DNA from: Bacteroidales bacterium
Lineage (GTDB): Bacteria; Bacteroidota; Bacteroidia; Bacteroidales; UBA932
DNA: 64,000 nucleotides
Reading direction: 5' to 3'
Assembly: GCA_017561265.1 (NCBI GenBank)
Contig: JAFZDJ010000017.1
Coordinates: forward strand, 32,946-96,945
Of the stretch, positions 36,337-46,219 are shown in pieces. The translations under genes and the position numbers were made by a program. The notes under the pieces are model-generated. The model was given only the letters and a program-made list of their open reading frames with translations, ran no database searches and was not told where the DNA came from. Every line of letters starts with the position of its first letter. Position 1 is the first letter of the stretch.

Positions 36337-38874
36337 ATGAAGAAAACTTTTTACATGCTGGCATCAGCAATGCTGCTGGCATCATGTGCCGGAACAACTG
36401 ATCAGAATCTTGTTCTGAACGATTCCGAGTACTTTGAAAAGCAAGGCGTGAATGTCCTTGTGTACAGCAACCTTTATAACGGAGGATTCAATGACGAGAA
36501 GAACTCCGGTATCGAGATCATCCACCACGGCGTTAGAACCGTACAGGGTGGTGCAGTGAGACTCTCCAGCACTCCTGAGCAGTGGGACCTCGTTCCGGCA
36601 ACACCATCAAGAACCGTTAACAAGGAAGACGGTTCCATTGAGGTAGCTCTCCGTTATGAAGACTATGATTTCGATTCAAGAGTGACAGTCACTGCCAAAG
36701 GTGAGGCTTTCGAGATCGCAGTTTATCTCGATGAACCACTTCCAGAGAGACTTGCAGGACATGCCGGCTTCAATCTCGAGTTCCTTCCTTCACAGTATTG
36801 GGCAAAGACCTACATCGTGGACGGAAGACCTGACAGATTCCCTAAATATGCTGCCAGCGAGACTGTAACAAAGCCTAACAGCGAAAAGCCTAAGCAGTTC
36901 AAGGGCTACAAGACTTACGATGACCGTGGAACAGGCCGCTATATCGATCCGCTTCCGCTTGAGCAGGGTAGAGAATTCATCCTCGCACCGGATGCTCCTG
37001 AAAGAATGATTACAATCAAGTCTGACGACGCAGACATCATGCTCTACGACGGCCGAATCCTTGCACAGAACGGATGGTACGTATTCAGGAGCCTCATTCC
37101 TGCAGGCAAGACCGGCAAGGTCATCACTTGGACAGTGGAGCCGAATTCTGTAGAAGGTTGGGTGAGAGAACCGAACATCGGATTCTCACAGGTAGGTTAT
37201 CTTCCTGAGCAGCCTAAGATTGCCGTTATCGAGCTTGACAAGAACTACAAGAACGAGAAGAACGCAAAGGTAATCAAAGTAGAGAATGATGGTACAGAGA
37301 AGGTCGCATATACAGGAAAGGTTGAGAACTGGGGACCTTACTATAAATACAACTATGACCGCTTCGATTTCTCAAATGTAACAGAGCCAGGCGTTTACTA
37401 CATACAGTATGGTGAGACAAAGACAAACAACTTCATCATCAATGATAATGTATACGATAAGATCACTGATGCTACAAGCGACATCTGGATTCCAATCCAT
37501 ATGAACCATATGTATGTAAACGAAGGATACCGCGTATGGCATGGAGAGCCATTCAGAGAGGGTTATCGTCAGGCTCCTAGAAATACTGACCACTTCGACC
37601 TCCACTCACAGGGTCCGACTACAGACACAAAGTTCAAGGATCTTGAGCTCATCCCAGGCCTTAATGTCGGCGGATACTTCGATGCAGGTGACTTCGACAT
37701 CGAGACCGGTTCCAATATCAGCGTGGTTCAGAACCTCGTAAGAGCATGGGAACTCTTCCGCTCTGACAGAGACCAGACATTCGTAAGCCAGGAGCAGCGC
37801 TATGTAGACCTCCATCGTCCGGACGGAACTCCGGATATCCTTCAGTATATCGAGCACGGAGTACTCAACCTTGTAGCACAGGCAGAGATCCTCGGACATA
37901 TGTCACAGACACTCTCTAACTCGGTTCTTGACAACTACCACCACCTCGGTGACGCCGGTTCGCTCACAGACGGACTCAAATACGATCCTTCACTCAAGCC
38001 TTACGAGGTATCAAAGGACGGTAAGTCAAGCGGTACTCCGGACGATATGTGGGCATTCACATCACGTGATCCAGGCCGTGACTTCAATGCTGCAACAATG
38101 TTTGCTGCTGCAAGCCGTGCACTCAGAGGCTATAACGACGAACTCGCAGACAGAGCTCTCAAGCAGTCCAAGAGACTCCTCAAGGAAGCTACTGAGCTTA
38201 TGGCAAAGGCTCCGCAGGACGGACGCAGAGGCCGTGGTGCAGGTGGAGATATCTCAGCAAACCTTCAGCTTTATGTCGCTACCGGTGAAAAGCAGTATCT
38301 TGAGAAATTCGAATCAATGCTTTGGACTTCACTTGACAGAAACGTGAATTTCTCTCTCCAGACAGCTCTTGACGCAATCCCTTACCTCGGCGACGAGTAC
38401 AAGGAGAAGCTTCGTCCATATGTAGAGAAGTTCAAGACATATGTAGAAGAGCTTGAGAGCAACAACCCATACGGAGTTCCAATCGGACTCGGTAACTGGG
38501 CAGGTGGCGGACAGATTCTCAGCCATGGTACTACAGTTTGCTATGCAAGCATTTATTTCCCAGACATCATTGACAAGGCTCATGCATACAAAGCTGCAGA
38601 ATGGCATTTCGGACGTCACCCATACCATAACTATTCACTTGTAGCAGCTGTAGGTGCAGCACGTCCGAAAGAAGTGTTCTACGGCAACAACAGAGCTGAC
38701 TTCTCAGCTATCCCAGGTAATGTGGCACCAGGCCTCCTCTTCAGACATCCTGACCATTTCGAGAACTATGATGACTGGCCGTTCTTCTGGGGACAGAACG
38801 AAGGAACAATCGCTGGTAACATCAGCTACCTTATCTTCGGCTCAGCATTCAAGAATCTTGTAACAGGCGAGTAA
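36337..38874 (+). CDS. GH9 family glycosidase lipoprotein
   Basis: Start at 36337 (MKKTFYMLASAMLLASCAG), a lipoprotein signal with C16; the frame runs upstream to 36283 but without a signal. In the 845-residue product an N-terminal beta region of about 280 residues precedes a CelD_N-type Ig-like domain (VGYLPEQPKIAVIEL near 293), then the GH9 catalytic domain from about 405, with GGYFDAGDFDIETGS (the catalytic Asp motif) and a C-terminal FHFGRHPYHNYSLV-type segment, read here as WHFGRHPYHNYS, with the usual His/Tyr region. GH9 enzymes cut beta-1,4-glucans or related beta-glycans. An RRGRGAGG insert lies near residue 643. It belongs to the secreted polysaccharide enzyme group here but is monocistronic by position. 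Confidence 0.87.
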   Translation: MKKTFYMLASAMLLASCAGTTDQNLVLNDSEYFEKQGVNVLVYSNLYNGGFNDEKNSGIEIIHHGVRTVQGGAVRLSSTPEQWDLVPATPSRTVNKEDGSIEVALRYEDYDFDSRVTVTAKGEAFEIAVYLDEPLPERLAGHAGFNLEFLPSQYWAKTYIVDGRPDRFPKYAASETVTKPNSEKPKQFKGYKTYDDRGTGRYIDPLPLEQGREFILAPDAPERMITIKSDDADIMLYDGRILAQNGWYVFRSLIPAGKTGKVITWTVEPNSVEGWVREPNIGFSQVGYLPEQPKIAVIELDKNYKNEKNAKVIKVENDGTEKVAYTGKVENWGPYYKYNYDRFDFSNVTEPGVYYIQYGETKTNNFIINDNVYDKITDATSDIWIPIHMNHMYVNEGYRVWHGEPFREGYRQAPRNTDHFDLHSQGPTTDTKFKDLELIPGLNVGGYFDAGDFDIETGSNISVVQNLVRAWELFRSDRDQTFVSQEQRYVDLHRPDGTPDILQYIEHGVLNLVAQAEILGHMSQTLSNSVLDNYHHLGDAGSLTDGLKYDPSLKPYEVSKDGKSSGTPDDMWAFTSRDPGRDFNAATMFAAASRALRGYNDELADRALKQSKRLLKEATELMAKAPQDGRRGRGAGGDISANLQLYVATGEKQYLEKFESMLWTSLDRNVNFSLQTALDAIPYLGDEYKEKLRPYVEKFKTYVEELESNNPYGVPIGLGNWAGGGQILSHGTTVCYASIYFPDIIDKAHAYKAAEWHFGRHPYHNYSLVAAVGAARPKEVFYGNNRADFSAIPGNVAPGLLFRHPDHFENYDDWPFFWGQNEGTIAGNISYLIFGSAFKNLVTGE

Positions 38875-38887
38875 TCAATCGTTTATA

Positions 38888-38905
38888 ACAGTTGTTGACA
38901 ACTGT
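38888..38905. promoter_or_regulatory. Inverted repeat between GH9 and nrdD
   Basis: ACAGTTG and CAACTGT form a perfect 7-bp inverted repeat with a 4-bp centre (TTGA). It is palindromic like a dimeric regulator site. It is separate from the terminator hairpin immediately downstream and could alternatively be part of that structure. Confidence 0.3.
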
Positions 38906-38910
38906 GTTAA

Positions 38911-38950
38911 TAAATAAATGCGGTAGGATAACCTATCGCATTTATTTATT
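38911..38950. terminator. Hairpin terminator between GH9 and nrdD
   Basis: AATAAATGCGGTAGG pairs with CCTATCGCATTTATT around an ATAA loop, giving a stem of about 15 bp with A/T-rich flanks. Confidence 0.75.
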
Positions 38951-38982
38951 GGATACCTTAGATCTTTAATTCTACCTATAAT

Positions 38983-41091
38983 ATGAGCAGCGCAGACATT
39001 ACCATCATCAAAAGAGACGGTAAGCGTAAGACTTTTTCTGTTGAGAAGATCAAGAACGCTATCCGTAAGGCCTTCCTGTCAGTAGGAAGTTTTGCCACAG
39101 AAGAGGATCTTGTAAATATCCTCTCACACGTACGAATAACAGAAGGAATGCATGTAGAGGAGATTCAGAATCAGGTCGAAGTGGGTCTGATGGCCGAGCA
39201 GTACTTTGCTGTAGCCAAGTCATATATGCTTTACCGTCAGAGACATATGGAAGACCGAGAGGTTCGTGACCATCTTGACTTCCTTATACAGTATTGTCAG
39301 GCTGAAAATGCCGCGACCGGAAGTAAATATGATGCTAATGCAAATATTGACAAAAAGAATCTTGCTACACTGATCGGAGAACTTCCTAAGAAGAACTTCA
39401 TCAGACTCAACCGTCGTATCCTGACCGACAGAATGAAGAAAATGTACGGAAAGGAGATGTCGGATAAATATATCAGACTGCTCAAGAATCACCATATATA
39501 TAAGAATGACGAGACATCACTTGCCAATTATTGTGCAAGTATCACCATGTATCCTTGGCTGCTCGAGGGTACAAAACCTATCGGCGGCAATTCGATAGGT
39601 CCGACAAACCTCAAGTCATTCTGTGGAGGTTTCATCAACCTTGTATTTATGGTTTCAAGCATGCTCAGCGGTGCCTGCGCTACTCCTGAGTTCCTCATGT
39701 ACATGAACTATTTTGTCGGCAAGGAATACGGAACCGACTATTGGAAGAATCCGGACAGACAGGCTGACAATTCTACAAAGAAGCGATCTATTGATAAAGT
39801 CATCACAGACTGCTTCGAACAGATTGTCTATTCGATCAATCAGCCTACAGGTGCCAGAAACTTTCAGTCAGTATTCTGGAACATATCATATTACGACAAG
39901 AACTATTTCGAGAGCATATTCGGTGAATTCCGCTTCCCTGACGGATCAAAACCAGACTGGGACGGTCTGTCATGGCTCCAGAAGAGATTCATGAAATGGT
40001 TCAATGCGGAAAGGCTCAAGGTTCCTCTCACTTTCCCTGTAGAGACAATGGCTCTTCTTACAGAGAATAACGAAGTCAAGGACAAGGAATGGGGAGATTT
40101 TACAGCAGAAATGTATTCTGAAGGACATTCATTCTTTACATATATGAGTGATAATGCCGACTCTCTTGCTTCATGCTGCCGTCTTCGTAACGAGATTCAG
40201 GACAACGGATTCAGCTACACTCTTGGAGCAGGCGGTGTTTCTACCGGTTCAAAGAGCGTACTCACCATCAATCTGAACCGATGTATTCAGTATGCGGTGA
40301 AGAACGGCCGTGACTACCTTACTTATCTTGCAGAAGTTGTCGACCTCGTACATAAGGTACAGCTTGCATACGATGAAAACCTCAAGGCTTTCAAGGAGCA
40401 GGGCATGCTTCCTCTCTTCGATGCCGGATTCATCAATATCGGCCGCCAGTATCTTACTGTAGGAATCAATGGTCTTGTAGAAGCTGCTGAATTCCTTGGC
40501 ATAGAGATCAATGACAACCCTGAGTATGTGAAGTTCGTTCAGGATACTCTGGGACTCATCGAGGAATATAACAAGAAATACCGTTCGAAGACAACCCTGT
40601 TCAACTGCGAGATGATTCCTGCCGAGAATGTAGGTGTAAAACATGCAAAATGGGATAGGGAAGACGGATATGCAGTGCCTCGTGACTGTTACAACAGCTA
40701 CTTCTACATTGTGGAAGACAAGTCTCTCAATATCATCGACAAGATGCGTCTGCATGGAAGGAAGTATATCGAGCATCTTACCGGTGGCTCGGCTCTTCAT
40801 CTTAACCTTGAAGAGCATCTTTCGAAGGCACAATATGCTCAGCTTCTTCGTGTGGCTGCACAGGAAGGATGCAACTACTTCACATTCAACATTCCTAACA
40901 CCATCTGCAACAAGTGCGGTCATATTAGCAAGCATTACCTTAAGGAGTGTCCTGAATGTCATAGTGAAGACATTGATTACCTGACCCGTATCATAGGTTA
41001 TATGAAGCGTATCAGCAACTTCTCAATGCCTAGACAGGAAGAGGCTGCAAGACGCCACTACCATCGCAACGAAGGAAAGCATCTATGCTAA
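38983..41091 (+). CDS. nrdD: Anaerobic ribonucleoside-triphosphate reductase
   Basis: A 702-residue glycyl-radical enzyme that makes dNTPs without oxygen. An ATP-cone regulatory domain (about 5-95, with IIKRDGKRKTFSVEKIKNAI) precedes the catalytic barrel. Near the C-terminus are the zinc cysteines CNKCGH...CPECH (about 645-665) and the glycyl radical site RIIGYMKR about 25 residues from the end. The gene overlaps nrdG by 7 bp, so activase and reductase are made together. Its presence fits an anaerobic gut bacterium. Upstream lie a terminator and a small inverted repeat. Confidence 0.97.
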   Translation: MSSADITIIKRDGKRKTFSVEKIKNAIRKAFLSVGSFATEEDLVNILSHVRITEGMHVEEIQNQVEVGLMAEQYFAVAKSYMLYRQRHMEDREVRDHLDFLIQYCQAENAATGSKYDANANIDKKNLATLIGELPKKNFIRLNRRILTDRMKKMYGKEMSDKYIRLLKNHHIYKNDETSLANYCASITMYPWLLEGTKPIGGNSIGPTNLKSFCGGFINLVFMVSSMLSGACATPEFLMYMNYFVGKEYGTDYWKNPDRQADNSTKKRSIDKVITDCFEQIVYSINQPTGARNFQSVFWNISYYDKNYFESIFGEFRFPDGSKPDWDGLSWLQKRFMKWFNAERLKVPLTFPVETMALLTENNEVKDKEWGDFTAEMYSEGHSFFTYMSDNADSLASCCRLRNEIQDNGFSYTLGAGGVSTGSKSVLTINLNRCIQYAVKNGRDYLTYLAEVVDLVHKVQLAYDENLKAFKEQGMLPLFDAGFINIGRQYLTVGINGLVEAAEFLGIEINDNPEYVKFVQDTLGLIEEYNKKYRSKTTLFNCEMIPAENVGVKHAKWDREDGYAVPRDCYNSYFYIVEDKSLNIIDKMRLHGRKYIEHLTGGSALHLNLEEHLSKAQYAQLLRVAAQEGCNYFTFNIPNTICNKCGHISKHYLKECPECHSEDIDYLTRIIGYMKRISNFSMPRQEEAARRHYHRNEGKHLC

Positions 41092-41552
41092 AATGCTATA
41101 GTTACGACATTGTCTGCCAGGAGATCCCAGATGAGATCAGCCTGGCAGTCAATATTTCCGGGTGTCCCAACAGATGTCCGGGCTGCCATAGTCCATGGCT
41201 GTGGGAAGATGAAGGAAGAGAAATGACGACAGAACTGCTTGCATCTCTTATAGGACAATACTCTGCCGCCATAACATGTTTCTGCTTCATGGGAGGAGAC
41301 GCAGATCCATCTGAGATCCAAAAGATGTCAGAATGGATAAAAATGCACCATCCTCACATCAAGACAGCATGGTATTCCGGGCGAGCGGAAATACCCGAAG
41401 GGTTCGACATCATGTGTCTGGATTTCATCAAGTTAGGACCTTACATAGAGGCTTTGGGTGGCCTGAAATCGCCTTCAACAAATCAAAAACTATACAGAAT
41501 CCTCCCGGACGGGTCTTTTGAAAAGTGCATTTTTGGTACTAACTTTGCCTAA
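41085..41552 (+). CDS. nrdG: Anaerobic ribonucleotide reductase activating protein (radical SAM)
   Basis: A 155-residue radical SAM protein that installs the glycyl radical on NrdD. The 4Fe-4S cluster motif is compact, GCPNRCPGCHS (cysteines at 27, 31 and 34, CX3CX2C), followed by FCFMGGDAD, the usual GGE-like SAM-contacting region. Its ATG overlaps the nrdD stop by 7 bp. It is about the typical NrdG length. The GH13 gene follows after 9 bp. Confidence 0.95.
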   Translation: MLKCYSYDIVCQEIPDEISLAVNISGCPNRCPGCHSPWLWEDEGREMTTELLASLIGQYSAAITCFCFMGGDADPSEIQKMSEWIKMHHPHIKTAWYSGRAEIPEGFDIMCLDFIKLGPYIEALGGLKSPSTNQKLYRILPDGSFEKCIFGTNFA

Positions 41553-41561
41553 AAGAACCAT

Positions 41562-43226
41562 ATGCAGAAAACTATCATATATCAGATGCTCCCTCGACTT
41601 TGTGGCAACGGCAAAGCAAGGCCGAAGAAAAACGGAACATTGGCTGATAACGGAACAGGCAAGTTTTCGGATATCGACCATAATACATTGAAATATCTTA
41701 AATGGCTCGGATGCAGCCATGTATGGTACACCGGAGTAATCAGACATTCTACACAGGCATCAGAAGAAGGATGTATTCCATCACATCCTCAATTTGTCAA
41801 AGGAAAAGCGGGCTCTCCGTATGCCATCTGTGATTACTATGATGTAAATGCCTATCTGGCTGACGACCCTCAGCAGAGGATGGAGGAATTTGAGAGTCTT
41901 ATCGCACGTACTCATGAAGCTGGCCTTAAAGTCATCATCGATTTCGTGCCTAATCATGTATCAAGAGATTACGGTAAGGTCAATCCGGTTCCCGGACATC
42001 CTGTACTTGGTTCTGATGATGACACTTCAGTACATTGGAAACCGGAAAACGACTTTTTCTATTATCCAGGACAGGGCATAAAGCTTCCGACCGAAACCCC
42101 GGCAGGAATGGAAGCATATTCGGAATTTCCTGCAAAGGCAACAGGAAACAACTGCTTCTCGCCATGTCCCGGAATCAATGATTGGTACGAGACCGTAAAG
42201 ATCAACTACGGAGATACATATACTCCTACATGGGAGAAAATGTTCGACATCCTTGATTTCTGGGCGTCTAAAGGAGTCGACGGCTTCAGATGCGATATGG
42301 TGGAGCTTGTACCGCCAGAATTCTTCAGATGGGTGATTGAACGAATCAAGGCAAAATATCCGACTGTGATATTCATCGCAGAAGTCTATAAGAAAGAGCT
42401 TTATGGCGAATATATCAGAAGAATCGGTTTCGATATCCTGTACGACAAATCCGGCCTTTATGACACTCTTCGAGCCGTAGTCGAAAAGAACGCCGAAGAG
42501 GACGGAATGCCTGTAGAACTCTGGCAGTCAACGACAGGCATAACCAGAAACTGGCAGTATCTCGGTGATTTACAGCCATATATGCTGAATTTCCTTGAGA
42601 ATCATGATGAGCAGAGATTTGCATCAGAGTTTTTCGGTAAGGATGCAGCTGGAACATCGGCACCATTATACGTATCCCTCTGTCTCAACACAGCTCCTTT
42701 CATGATCTATTTCGGAGAGGAAGTCGGAGAAAGGGGAATGGACGAAGAAGGATTCAGCGGCAGAGACGGACGAACAACAATCTTCGACTGGTGGAGCGTA
42801 TCCTCTGTACGCAGACTAAGAAAGCTGATTGCATCAGGATCCTATGAGGCGTCTTCAATTTCCGCTCTTGTCAAAGGAGGTCTGAAAAAAGAAGAAGCTG
42901 AAACCTTCATGAGATTCACAAAGGCTATAAGACTTGCATCATCGGATGAGGCAATTTCAAAGGGCTCTACATACGACCTTTGCTACTGCAATATGCATTC
43001 GGAAGGATTTGACAAAGACAGGCATTATGCTTTCTTGAGAGATTTTGAGGATCATACCCTCCTGTTTGCCGTGAATTTCTCTGACAAGCAGGCAACGATG
43101 AAACTTATGATTCCTGAACATGCATTCGAGTGGATGGGAATACCTGAAACAGAAAACTTCCACCACAAAAGTGTGATGGAAGTCAGCGTTCCTCCTAAAG
43201 ATGCTGTCGTGATCCAGCTCGTGTAG
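41562..43226 (+). CDS. Cytoplasmic GH13 alpha-amylase family protein
   Basis: A 554-residue protein without a signal peptide, so probably cytoplasmic, unlike the secreted GH13 at 27644-29083. Conserved regions: IDFVPNHVSRDY near 126, GVDGFRCDMVEL near 237 (nucleophile Asp), VIFIAEVYK near 267 (acid/base Glu) and FLENHDEQRF near 342. A C-terminal beta domain follows. It probably trims internal glycogen or imported maltodextrins; the exact GH13 subfamily is not clear. It follows nrdG closely and converges on the PEP-synthase-like gene with stops 1 bp apart. Confidence 0.9.
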   Translation: MQKTIIYQMLPRLCGNGKARPKKNGTLADNGTGKFSDIDHNTLKYLKWLGCSHVWYTGVIRHSTQASEEGCIPSHPQFVKGKAGSPYAICDYYDVNAYLADDPQQRMEEFESLIARTHEAGLKVIIDFVPNHVSRDYGKVNPVPGHPVLGSDDDTSVHWKPENDFFYYPGQGIKLPTETPAGMEAYSEFPAKATGNNCFSPCPGINDWYETVKINYGDTYTPTWEKMFDILDFWASKGVDGFRCDMVELVPPEFFRWVIERIKAKYPTVIFIAEVYKKELYGEYIRRIGFDILYDKSGLYDTLRAVVEKNAEEDGMPVELWQSTTGITRNWQYLGDLQPYMLNFLENHDEQRFASEFFGKDAAGTSAPLYVSLCLNTAPFMIYFGEEVGERGMDEEGFSGRDGRTTIFDWWSVSSVRRLRKLIASGSYEASSISALVKGGLKKEEAETFMRFTKAIRLASSDEAISKGSTYDLCYCNMHSEGFDKDRHYAFLRDFEDHTLLFAVNFSDKQATMKLMIPEHAFEWMGIPETENFHHKSVMEVSVPPKDAVVIQLV

Positions 43227-43227
43227 A

Positions 43228-46209
43228 TCAATAACCTACAACCGCTTCATTCGACGACCGGTCAATATATCCCTCCATGTTGGCAGGAGCCTTATAAAGT
43301 CTGGTATATTCACCTTTACATATACATTCCAGAGCGGATATGTCATCTTCCTTGACATATCCGTCTTTTCTTACTGTATCAACGGTCAGATATCCGACAC
43401 CGAGAGATGTTATGTTCTGGAAGAAGTGAGTTCCCTGACTAGGCTCGATCTGATATCCCGGGATAGCTGTTTCAACAATCATTCTAGCTTCGGATATATC
43501 ACTCCACATCACAGGTATTCCTAACCACGGATCAGAGGATCCCCATCTTCCCGGTCCTATAAGAAGATATGAGCCGCCGTCATTCTTGACATATTTATTG
43601 AATTCAGCAATTTCAGCAGCCATATCCTTGGTTCTGGCACTATCGAAAGTATCTGACGGAACATGAATTATGTAATTGATGTCATCTATATGACCGGATC
43701 CCAATGCCTTTGATGATTTGACAATGACATGCTCCATCTCCTCTGCTACTTTCTCAATGGAAACATTCGAATCCGAGCTGTATTCTCCTACAGGTCTTAC
43801 CTGAAGCAGCTTGAAATTGAGACGCGTTCCGCTTTCCTTATGCTCGACATCGGCAGCAAATTCAATTTCTATATCGCACATAAGCTCCTTCTTGCATATT
43901 TCGAGAATATCCTTTAGAATAAGGGCAACCGGATAACGGTTATATTTGAGAAGTGAATCAAAGGATATGACGCGTGGTCCCTTGGCAGTTATTCCAGGAA
44001 GCATCCTGTTGTTTTCAATACTGAAAGTAGAGGCGACTAGTTCTGGATGAGAATAGTGCTGAAGGGCTTCCGATACCTGGACATGCGCGAGATTGATGCT
44101 TTCGTCTTTTGAAATCTTGAAAGCTCCCGCACGAAGATCAAGGGCATACATCATCTTCTGAGTATCCCTCAATGCCAGTTTTGTCTCAGAAAGCTGAAGT
44201 ATCTTCTTCGGATATTTAGGACTGAACCTCAATGAGTTACCACCATCAACAACTGTCTTTCCAAGGCCGAATGCCATATCGACGATACCGTCTTCCGCCT
44301 TTTCATTTCCGATAGGATAGAAATTGAGCGACCTGGCCACTCCTGAAAGCATCGGATAATATAGACCATTATGTTCTGAACCACAGATGCTTTGTACGAC
44401 AACCGCCATCTTCTCCTCACTCAAGAGGTTTCCGGTAGTCTGGATATACGTCCTGCTGCCACCATAAAAGACAGAGGCATACACGCTCTTTATAGCCTTT
44501 CCGAGCATACGGAGCATCTGGTCGCGGTTTTCTGCAAGAGGAATCATGTATGTCGAGTAAACACCTGCAAACGGCTGATAGCTGCTGTCTTCAAGTTTTG
44601 AGCTGGAACGGACAGCAAGAGGGGAGCGTGTGGTATCCACAAATGCCCTTAACTCTTCAACAAGACGCTCCGGCAGACGGGAAGAAACAAATTCAGAAAG
44701 TATCTCTTCATCAGATATATCCGAATCAATCACATACTGGAGGTCATTCTCAAGAATGAACTGATCGAAATAATCCGTCGCGATGACCACAGTCCTTGGA
44801 ATTGATATCTTTACATTGTCATATCTGTCTGAAAGATGGTGCTTATATACAAGGTTGTTCAGAAAGGCCAGTCCACGTGCCTTTCCACCTAGAGAACCAT
44901 CTCCCATACGCGAAAACCATATATGCCTTCCGTATGTATCCGCATCGAAATGTGCAATTACACCACGTCCTGTAAGTGCGTGATAATCATGAATCTGCTG
45001 AGATACATATGCGCGAAGTTCGGCGGTGTTGGCAAAATGACTTTCCAAGACTTTCTTGAACTTTGCACCTAGTGTAAAAAGGCCTCGTGCCATGAACCAC
45101 TTTGAAAGCATATTCTTGGATGTGTTCGCCAGAAGAATATCTTCCGGTACCTCACGCATCATGATTTCCAGTTCTTTCAGATTGGCCGCTCTTCCATATT
45201 CTACACGCTCTGTATCCCTGAATACAAAATCTCCGAATGCGAATTCTTCCTTGATATACTCATAAAGCTGAATCATGAGAGTCTTGGAATACTTCCTCAG
45301 GAATCCGACGCCCAATTCTTCTGCGATTGGGCAGATACTGTCCTGGGATGACTGCAGGAGTACCGGCATTTTAGGATCGTCATTCTTGATATGCCTTACA
45401 AGCTCGATACCTGCATCAAGTTTCTCATCCTCAGGTCTGCCGTTCCTATGCTCACAGAAGCCTACATCAGAGATGACACCGAGAAGATTTGTCTTGTATT
45501 TTTCATACATGGCCATGGCATCATCAAGATTGGTCGCAAGAAGTATCTTAGGACGAGACCTCTTCATATGCTTCATCTGCTGCTCATTCAATGTTTCCTT
45601 GAGGAACTCCGCACTCTGCTTAAGAACCATCTTATACAGCTCCGGCAGATATGTCGAATAATACCTGACGGAATCTTCTACCAGCAGGATACTCTGAACT
45701 CCTACTCTAAGTATGTCATTGTCAGCATTTTTCAAATCCTCGAAAAGCTTGATGATAGCAACGATAAGATCAGCATTTCCGTGCCAGCTGAACATGTAAT
45801 CTATGGCAGAAGTGTCCATCTTTGCAAGTCTTCTGTACACCTCTTTCGAGAAATGGGTCAGCAGGACGAACGGAAGGCTTCTTCCTTCCTTCTTGAGATC
45901 GGTCGCAAGAGAAAACACATCATTGTCACCCACATTATACATGCAGATGATCATGTCGATTCCCACAGTAGTCTGGAGCATTTCACGTGCTTCTGCAGAA
46001 GTCTGCACCCAGATGAATGTAGGTGGAGTACTAAGATTCAGGTCGATGTATTCACGGTAGATCTGAGTCTCTATCTGTCCGTCTTCTTCAAGGATGAAAG
46101 CATCATAATTACTGCATATCATCAGGATCCTTCTGACTCTGAAACCCATAAGCGAGTCATAGTCAGCATTTATAAGTTCCTTGAGGAGTTTTGGTTCAAT
46201 TGTATTCAT
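43228..46209 (-). CDS. Chimeric protein: response-regulator-like domains plus PEP-synthase ATP-grasp domain
   Basis: Start at 46209 (MNTIEPKLLKELINAD), just after the upstream stop; the frame also opens at 46248 but would overlap. In the 993-residue product residues about 20-140 resemble a receiver fold without a clear phospho-acceptor Asp. Residues about 175-350 look like a second receiver (ILLVEDS, then GVISDVGF with a plausible acceptor Asp, MPVLLQSSQ, and FLRKYS). From about 430 there is a PPDK/PEP synthase N-terminal ATP-binding region (GSLGGKARGLAFLN, then AVRSSSKLEDSSYQPFAGVY, and LQVRPVGEY). The usual phosphohistidine and PEP-binding domains are not seen; instead a GPGRWGSSDPWLGIPVMW stretch follows. 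Its role is unknown; it may be a signal-controlled phosphotransferase. It shares a strand with the methyltransferase gene 10 bp upstream. Confidence 0.75.
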   Translation of the reverse strand: MNTIEPKLLKELINADYDSLMGFRVRRILMICSNYDAFILEEDGQIETQIYREYIDLNLSTPPTFIWVQTSAEAREMLQTTVGIDMIICMYNVGDNDVFSLATDLKKEGRSLPFVLLTHFSKEVYRRLAKMDTSAIDYMFSWHGNADLIVAIIKLFEDLKNADNDILRVGVQSILLVEDSVRYYSTYLPELYKMVLKQSAEFLKETLNEQQMKHMKRSRPKILLATNLDDAMAMYEKYKTNLLGVISDVGFCEHRNGRPEDEKLDAGIELVRHIKNDDPKMPVLLQSSQDSICPIAEELGVGFLRKYSKTLMIQLYEYIKEEFAFGDFVFRDTERVEYGRAANLKELEIMMREVPEDILLANTSKNMLSKWFMARGLFTLGAKFKKVLESHFANTAELRAYVSQQIHDYHALTGRGVIAHFDADTYGRHIWFSRMGDGSLGGKARGLAFLNNLVYKHHLSDRYDNVKISIPRTVVIATDYFDQFILENDLQYVIDSDISDEEILSEFVSSRLPERLVEELRAFVDTTRSPLAVRSSSKLEDSSYQPFAGVYSTYMIPLAENRDQMLRMLGKAIKSVYASVFYGGSRTYIQTTGNLLSEEKMAVVVQSICGSEHNGLYYPMLSGVARSLNFYPIGNEKAEDGIVDMAFGLGKTVVDGGNSLRFSPKYPKKILQLSETKLALRDTQKMMYALDLRAGAFKISKDESINLAHVQVSEALQHYSHPELVASTFSIENNRMLPGITAKGPRVISFDSLLKYNRYPVALILKDILEICKKELMCDIEIEFAADVEHKESGTRLNFKLLQVRPVGEYSSDSNVSIEKVAEEMEHVIVKSSKALGSGHIDDINYIIHVPSDTFDSARTKDMAAEIAEFNKYVKNDGGSYLLIGPGRWGSSDPWLGIPVMWSDISEARMIVETAIPGYQIEPSQGTHFFQNITSLGVGYLTVDTVRKDGYVKEDDISALECICKGEYTRLYKAPANMEGYIDRSSNEAVVGY

Positions 46210-46219
46210 CGGGTGGGGA

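Noticed and set aside
40249..40962. A 237-codon open frame on the minus strand
   Set aside because: It lies antisense inside nrdD, whose reading frame is unmistakable.
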